NCBI GenBank assembly: GCA_016748015.1
Contig: JAAOMT010000213.1
Coordinates: 469,202-533,201 of the forward strand
DNA length: 64,000 nt
Reading direction: 5' to 3'
Source: Geosiphon pyriformis
Lineage: Eukaryota > Glomeromycota > Glomeromycetes > Archaeosporales > Geosiphonaceae
A program made the translations under genes and the position numbers. Shown piece after piece: positions 57,813 to 64,000 of this stretch (positions are counted from its first letter, which is position 1; every line of letters begins with the position of its first letter). A model generated the notes under the pieces. It was not told the DNA's origin, did not search any database, and was given only the letters and a program-made list of their open reading frames with translations.

Positions 57813-58900
57813 GTGGCAGAATTAGAAAATATAAGAGCAAATCATTTAGAATTTGCGAAATTCTTATTTCAACACTATTGTCAACACTTGAGATTAAACC
57901 ACAATTATATATCCACCAAATCAGCCTTTAATTTCTATGTCAACAAAAAGATTTCCTTTTTGTTAGGAACACCAGTGAATACTAAATCAGCAAGAGAAAC
58001 TTTCTACAGAGAATTAATTCAAAACACCAACCTACCAACAAATCATAATTTTACATCCATTATTACTGAGATTAACAAAGAAATTGAACATCACACCCAA
58101 CAAAGATATCCAATTACATACACTAGTAAAGACAAAGAAAAATTACAAACACCAGCAGTAACTCCCAGAAAAATACAACCACCTACTTGGAAGAAGACAA
58201 AAGTTGAATCACCAACCAATCCATCTTATTACTATACACTCGGAAGCACCATCAACATTTTATCAACAGATGCATCCACATTAAATGCAACATCAGCATT
58301 TGGATGATTCCCATTCCAAAGTAAACAAAAGAAAACAGAATTATTAGGACCATATAGCAAATACTTCAAAGGATTTAAATCACAATCACCAATGCCATCA
58401 GGAATTTGATCACCGCCACCTCAACCAGATTTTGGAACCACTACCCCATAGGAACTATTTGAAGAAGAAAAGAAAGAAGAATCAAAAGATCAAAAATTTA
58501 TTTACCAAAACCCAATCACTGAAAACCCGGAAGTTGAAACACCGAATCTTCAAATCCAGCAAAATTTAAATTTAGAAAACCCAGAAATCAAAACCCTGAA
58601 TATTCAACCATCACCAAATTAGAACAATCAGAACTCCAATCTAATTAATCAACCAGACTTACTTCTCATTATCATCATTAACCCACCACCAGTTGAACTG
58701 ATTGGCCAGCCACTACAACAATCACACCAGCAGATTCAACAGCCACTAATACCACTTTAACAACCACCACAACACAACTTAGATCCAATGGCATATGCAC
58801 CAATAGCCAAACTTGAGAAATTCACTGGCAAAGAGGATGACACTTAAGCCTGAATTAATGATGTCGCCAAAGCAATTACTGCCAATAACTGGAATGACGC
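57813..58900 (+). pseudogene. Gag region of element G (GTG start), cut by H
   Basis: GTG at 57813 in CAAAAGTGGCA. The N-terminal domain is open to 58304 and close to F. Asn/Pro/Glu repeat-like spacer at about 58500-58610. The core begins AYAPIAKLEKFTGKEDDT at about 58791. The frame is cut at 58900 by H just before the conserved WYQSL part. Stops at about 58305, 58407, 58449, 58620, 58758 and 58845. Confidence 0.83.
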
Positions 58901-59915
58901 TGTTACTGGAGGTTTTTGGTCTCTTTTCTTAAATGTTGGTAATGTTAATTTGCTATAAATTCACATTTTCAGGAAGTAGTTGAACCTCCAATAACTGAAT
59001 TTATCTTCAAATTATCTCCTATAATTTGAACTGCTGGGCTTATAAGTAGAATGGCCAATTCTTTGCCAGTTACTTTATGTAGTTATGTTGTAGTAAATGT
59101 CAACTCTTTCCCAGGAATTGCTTGTCTGGAAGCTCACTAAAAATGTGTAGTTACTTTGCTGTAAAAGTCAACTCTTCTACAGAAATCTTGTCTGTAGACT
59201 ACCCTAATGATTGTAATAAGAAAAGAAAAGAAAAAAATAAAAGAAATGTAAAAGAAATAGAATTTTCTCAAGAGAAACGTTTTCTATCCAGGCCTGGAGT
59301 CACTAACAGTTTACTGAAATTGGTAGCTAATCAATTTCAAAATGTTAGTTGGGTTTTGAAGATTTTTTCAAGTGCAATAATTAAAGAATTTGGTTTTTTT
59401 TCAAATTATTTGATATTTATTTCTTTTTGTGTATAAGAACGGTTTTAAAAAATAAATCTAAAGTAAGATACATTTTCCAGAAGAGAAAAGCTCTTTTTTT
59501 ATACAACTTGTTGTAGTACTAGTCTATAAACTTGCACTTTTTCTCTTTGCTCAAATTTCGGCAAACTAAAGATACATTTGATGAACTACAAGTTATTTTG
59601 CTGAACTATTGATTAATTTGGGTGAACTATTCATAATTTTGGCGAATTTCTATAAATTTCGGCGAATTTTTTATAAATTTCGGCGAATTTCTGTAAATTT
59701 CAGCGAATTTTTGAATGTTACAAAGTTCAGGGTATTGTGTAATTTGATCATTCTACTCTCTGTTATTCTAATTAGATTATTTTAATTGAATTGTGATATG
59801 TAATGATTGATTAAATAATAAATGATAATTTGAAATAATATTAATATACTGATTAATTATAGGAATTATAAGAGTAATTTCATGCTAATTAATAGCTAAA
59901 ATTCTACTGGTAACA
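58901..59915 (-). repeat. 3' LTR of element H
   Basis: 1015 bp; + strand reads TGTTACTGG...CTGGTAACA. Four U3 units at 59641-59715; minus-strand TATAAAA at about 59497-59503. Confidence 0.92.
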
Positions 59916-60603
59916 TAATCTTCTTCTCAAGACTGAGCTCCGTCGAAGTTCAAACACTATCTGTAATATTGAGATAGTGATCTAAAATAATTGAAGTAAT
60001 CTGGTCTGAAAATTGTTGAAATTTCAGTTCTGTGAGTTTGCCAATGTATTGGACTTTCATTGGTTGCAGTATTGGATTTTGTAGAACATTTTCACAAGTA
60101 TTAAACAAGTCATAGAGTTTAAGAGCTGCTCTAAGTTTGTAGTGAGTGTTTGTTGGTCCAGCTGCTGTTTTGAATTCATTGTGGATTTGTTTTTGTATAG
60201 CTTCAGGAGAGAGATTTGTTGCTTCAAGTTCTAGTTTTCGTTTATAAAGTGTTTTTCCAATGTGAAAGTATTTATAGATAGAGGTGTGTTCATTGTTTTG
60301 TTCATTGAGAAGTAGTAAAAGTTTTTGTTGCATTGTAGCATTTGGTGGAATGTCAATAAGGGCAATTAAAAGATTTTCTTCTAGTGCTTGCTTCAAAAGT
60401 CTTGGTAATCTATTCTTAAAGTGACTTCTTGTTTTTTTTCTATAGAGGTGATAGTTCTGTAAATGTTTTGCTACTGGGGCTGTGGTTTTTTTTTGAATGT
60501 AATTAATTTGACTTTCATTAATCGTTATAGATAAGTCAGGAAGTGTTTTCAAGGCTAACATTAATTTTTGGGATATTTGTTAAATGTTTCGGGAAATAAT
60601 TAT
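59896..60603 (-). pseudogene. ORF3 of element H
   Basis: 708 bp, same length as in C. The start codon is ATA where C has ATG; codon 8 is TAA as in C. Open from 60561 to a TGA at about 59952 that replaces a Trp codon. Otherwise almost identical to C. Confidence 0.75.
59916..59929 (-). other. Polypurine tract of element H
   Basis: Minus-strand TGAGAAGAAGATTA abuts the 3' LTR. Confidence 0.65.
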
Positions 60604-60746
60604 GATAAAATTGACTATTTATGAAAAGAAAGAATAAAGAAAATTATTTTTGGATATGGGGTTTTTATTTGTTTTTGGGTTTGGGTGTTTTGTAATTATT
60701 TACTATTTTTGTCTTTTTTGTTTTTATTAGAGAATTATTGTAAAAT

Positions 60747-62132
60747 TTAAGTGTTCAAGTTTGGTTGTTGTTCTATTATAATTATTGGTTCTAAATTTTA
60801 GGGAATATCTTCAGAATTAATTAAAGGGGAATGTATACCAATTTGTGGAATTAATGGTTCAGAATTGTTTCTGGAATGATAGTGTTTCAATCTGTTTCTA
60901 TGTGCAACTTTTGCTAATATTTTGTTATTAAGTCTTAACTTATATGATCTATTGCCTAGAATTTCATAAATATAAAATGGTCCATCCTATTTGTTTTCAA
61001 ATTTCCCACTCCATTGTTTTTCAGCCTTAGTTCTGTGTAAGAGAACTTTATTTCCAACTTTAAATTCGTTGGTAATAGATGGTAATTTGTTGTCATGTTT
61101 TTCTTTTTGTTGAGCTTGGGAATGTTCAATATGAGTTGCTGCTATTCTTTTTTTTCCTTCTAGTGTACTAAGAAGAGTGTAGGCTCTTCTTTGGAGTGTC
61201 TTTTGAAAGTTTTCTTCATTGATTGGTTGCACTGGGTATGTTTCCACTGTGAAATTAATTGGTAATGTTGCTGTTCTTCCATAAGTAAGATCAAATGGTG
61301 TGTGTTTCATAGTATCTTGTTTTAGTGTTCTGTATGCTAGTAACACTGATGGAATAAAGATATCCCATTCCTGCTCAAAGTCTGTTGAGACTTTGGCTAA
61401 AGATTTACACAATGTTCTGTTGAAACGTTTTACAAGTCCATTTGTTTGAGGGTAATAAGGTAATGATAGAGGTCTTTTGATATTGAACCGTTTACAAATT
61501 TCTTGTATTAAGTTGTTCACAAAATGTGTTCCTTGATTAGATAAGAGTTCAATTGGGCATCCATGTCTACAGATAATGTTTTCATAGATAAAATTTGCTA
61601 CTGATTTTGTGTCTACTCTTTGGATGGCTCTAGCTTTAGGCCATTTGGTAAGATAATCTACTGCAACTGCAATATAACAATTTTCTTGGATTGTAATAGG
61701 TAATGGTCCAACTAAATCAATTCCAACTCTGTCAAAAGGTTGTCCAACTTTGATTGGATTTAAAGGTTCTGTGGGGCGAGTTCCTCTTTTTTTTTAACAG
61801 TTATCACAAGATTCTACATATTGTCGAATGTTTTTTTGCATGTGAGACCAAAAATAATGTTCAAGGGTTCTTTGAATTGTTCCCTCTTTTCCCAAGTATG
61901 CTAAAGACGGATCTGTGTGCATGTTGTATAAAATTGTTTCTTTTTTATTCTCTTGTACTAATCTGAGTGGCTGGTTTGGTTTTCTGTGATTTTTATAATA
62001 GATTTTGTTCTGGTGTATGAAATATTGTTTTAATTGGTGTTGTAAGTGGTGTTTTTTACTTGGAGACCAGTTTTCTGGCATGGTAAGAGTCTCCAAATAA
62101 TTTTTAAGATTGCTGTAATTTCTGGGATTCAT
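60747..62132 (-). pseudogene. Integrase ORF of element H
   Basis: ATG 62132 (MNPRNYSNL), 57 bp after the RNase H stop; 1386 bp to TAA at 60749-60747. The zinc domain (MHTD, AYLG with His now Tyr, CDNC) is at about 61920-61800. The core has GIDLVGPLPI at about 61720, the DYLTKWP part at about 61650, LLSNQGTHF at about 61550 (Asp now Asn) and LVKRFNRTLC (Glu now Lys) at about 61440. The C-terminal module is open to 60987. Loss of catalytic Asp and Glu by G-to-A changes makes it inactive. Confidence 0.88.
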
Positions 62133-62189
62133 TTTTGTTTGGTTATTTTGTTGGTAAGTTGGTAAGTTGTGGTGGAATTATTGTTGGTA

Positions 62190-63600
62190 TTAATCTTGTC
62201 TTATTCTTGAGAGGCTATCAACATTAGTATGTAGTTTTCCTGGTTTGTGATGTACAATATATCTGTAGTCTGCTAGGAAGTCATTCCATTGAGACTGTTT
62301 GGCACTTTGTTCAGTTTTCTTTTTATTGAGCCATTTGAGGCCAATGTTGTCTGTTATTATGTCAAATTCTTTTCCATTCTTCAGATATTGTTGAAAATGT
62401 TTAAGACCCTAAATAACTGCGGCAGCTTCTAATTCAGTTGAACTGTATTTTAGTTCTGTTGGTTTGAGTGTTCTACTAGCATAAGCAATGACTTGTTCTT
62501 GCCCCTTTTCATCTATTTGTGATAAGATGGCACCAAATGCTATGTGTGAAGCATCAGTGGCTAGTTGAAATTGTTTGTTGAAGTCTGGGTAAATAAGAAC
62601 TGGAGCTGTTGTTAGCTTTGTTTTGAAGGTTTCAAATGCTTTTTGTTGTTCTTCAGTCCATTTGTATGGCACATTTTTATTGGTGAGATAATTGAATGGT
62701 TTGGCAATTTCTGAGAATTCTTTGATGAATTTTTGATAATAGGAGGCTAATCCTATAAATCTTCGTAGCTCTGTGGTATTTTTTGGGGTTTGGAAGTTTT
62801 TGACAGCACTAATTGTTTCAGGGTTTGGTTTGACTCCATCTTTGCTAACCATGTATCCAAAAAAGATTAAGCTTGTTTTTCCAAAGTGACATTTCTCAAT
62901 ATTCAATTTTAATTCTGCTTTCTGTAGTCATTGAAAAACTTCTCGCAGATAAATAAGATGGGCTTCAAAGCTTGGTGAGTACACATCAGTGTCATCAAGG
63001 TAAACAACTACTGATTACCATAAGAGTCCTTCATATACAACATCCATGAGTCATTGGAATATTGCTGATGCATTGCAAAATCCAAAAGGCATAATATTGA
63101 ACTCATAGTTTCCTCTTTGGGTGGTGAATGCTGTTTTGGGTCAGTCTTTTGGGTCCATTTCGACTTGCCAGTATCCACTTTCCAAGTCTAAAGTTGAGAA
63201 GAACTTGGCTTTTCCTAGAGCATCTAGCATGTCATCAATTCTTGGAAGAGGGTAGGCATCTCCAATTGTAACACTATTCAATTGTCTATAATTGACACAG
63301 AATCTGATTTTTCTATTTTTCTTTTTAACTAAAACTACTGGTGAAGCCCAAGGACTTCTTGATGGTTGAATCAATCCATTATTGAGCATTCTTTGGACCT
63401 CTTCTCTGATAAATTGGTGGCTGGCAGGTGGCATTCAATAGACTTGTTGATGTTTTGGTGGAGCATCTCCTGTATGGATCTGATGTTGAACAATGTTTGT
63501 TTTTCCCAAGTCATTGTTGTCTTTTGCAAATATATCTGCAAATTCAGCTATTAATTGTTTTAATTGTCTTTGTTGTTGAGGTTCTAAGAGACCCATATTG
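62190..63600 (-). pseudogene. RT and RNase H of element H
   Basis: RT has FSTLDLESGYWQVEMDPKD at about 63200-63141 and an intact YLDDTD at about 63005-62988, unlike C. RNase H has ATDASHIAFGAIL at about 62560, ELEAAAV at about 62430 and ITDNIGLKW at about 62360. ORF1 ends at TAA 62192-62190 after IRQD. Few stops (for example near 63139, 63052, 63016, 62929, 62409), most at Arg, Gln or Trp codons. Confidence 0.88.
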
Positions 63601-64000
63601 ATTCAAGAGAGTTTTTCTTCCAACAAGTGGTAGTTTTCAGTAGTGGAAATAATATTTGGATTTGGAAGTAGAGTGTGCTTTACAATTTCGATGAAATTAG
63701 AGACAATTTGAGGATTTTCATCTTGAAAGATATTGCTGTGTATGATTCCAATTTCTAATTTGTTTAATAAGACAATAGGGTAATTATTAAGGTTGTAGAA
63801 TGTAACTCGAATTTTTTTCATTCCTTTGGAAATATAAACGTTTGGAATTGATATTTCATGCTTCAAACAAATTTGTTCATTGGATTCAAAGATTTGTTGG
63901 GTAGTAGTGGGTTTTAAGCAAGTGTAAATTTTGTGATGTTCTCTAAAAAGTGAAATGGTAATTGGTTGAGGAAGTTGAAGAATCTGGTGAGATTCATTTT
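63601..64000 (-). pseudogene. Pre-RT segment of element H, cut by window end
   Basis: Beta-rich stretch between dUTPase and RT, open at 63866-63603 (…YISKGMKKIRVTFYN…). It matches C at 27480-27080. The dUTPase would begin beyond 64000. Confidence 0.75.

Larger units (their letters stand above)
56915..58900 (+). mobile_element. Ty3/Gypsy-type LTR retrotransposon G, 5' part, interrupted by H
   Basis: Begins with TGTTACTCATAG immediately after GTGG, which serves both as the right target copy of E and the left flank of G. The 5' LTR, primer site and most of Gag are present. H is inserted at ACGC (58897-58900). The rest must lie beyond the window. Confidence 0.9.
58901..64000 (-). mobile_element. 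Ty3/Gypsy-type LTR retrotransposon H, 3' half, same family as C
   Basis: Minus-strand element with its 3' LTR at 58901-59915, then ORF3, integrase, RNase H, RT and part of the pre-RT segment up to the window edge. Very close to C in LTR and coding sequence. Its 5' half and 5' LTR lie beyond 64000. Confidence 0.92.

Overview
The window is a graveyard of nested retrotransposons. I recognise no host gene, tRNA or rRNA. The host is most likely an arbuscular mycorrhizal fungus (Glomeromycotina). The gaps are extremely AT-rich, and the LINE at the left has the ORF1, endonuclease, RT, RNase H and C-terminal CCHC wording that I know from the very abundant LINEs of Rhizophagus and Gigaspora. The species cannot be fixed from sequence alone.

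Layout. A LINE on the + strand (about 850-35037) is split into three pieces by two Ty3/Gypsy-type LTR elements, here called B (6593-16480, +) and D (17308-34961, +). D is itself interrupted by C (22387-32312, - strand). After an AT-rich gap and a short unrecognised coding-like fragment (36788-37046) come E (37047-56910, +), which is interrupted by F (40147-50271, +), and then G (56915 onward, +), which starts right at E's edge. G is interrupted by H (58901 to beyond 64000, - strand, same family as C). Every boundary has TGTTAC...GTAACA-type LTR ends and a 4-bp target duplication. Removing the inserts restores the reading frame of the interrupted element for C in D and B in the LINE.

The LTR elements share an organisation unlike textbook Ty3. 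ORF1 starts at a conserved GTG in a strong Kozak context and runs in one frame through Gag, protease, a Cys-rich domain, a dUTPase, a pre-RT segment, RT and RNase H, to a conserved stop. Integrase is a separate ORF with its own ATG. A third ORF of about 210-240 codons, with no recognisable homology, lies between integrase and the 3' LTR. Each LTR carries a family-specific array of short, often palindromic repeats just upstream of its TATA box.

All copies are decayed. In-frame stops mostly look like C-to-T or G-to-A changes (CAA, CAG, CGA or TGG to stop), and several protease and RT catalytic residues are lost. D has also lost integrase. The open frames that remain are fragments of dead or dying elements, although ORF3 of B is completely open.
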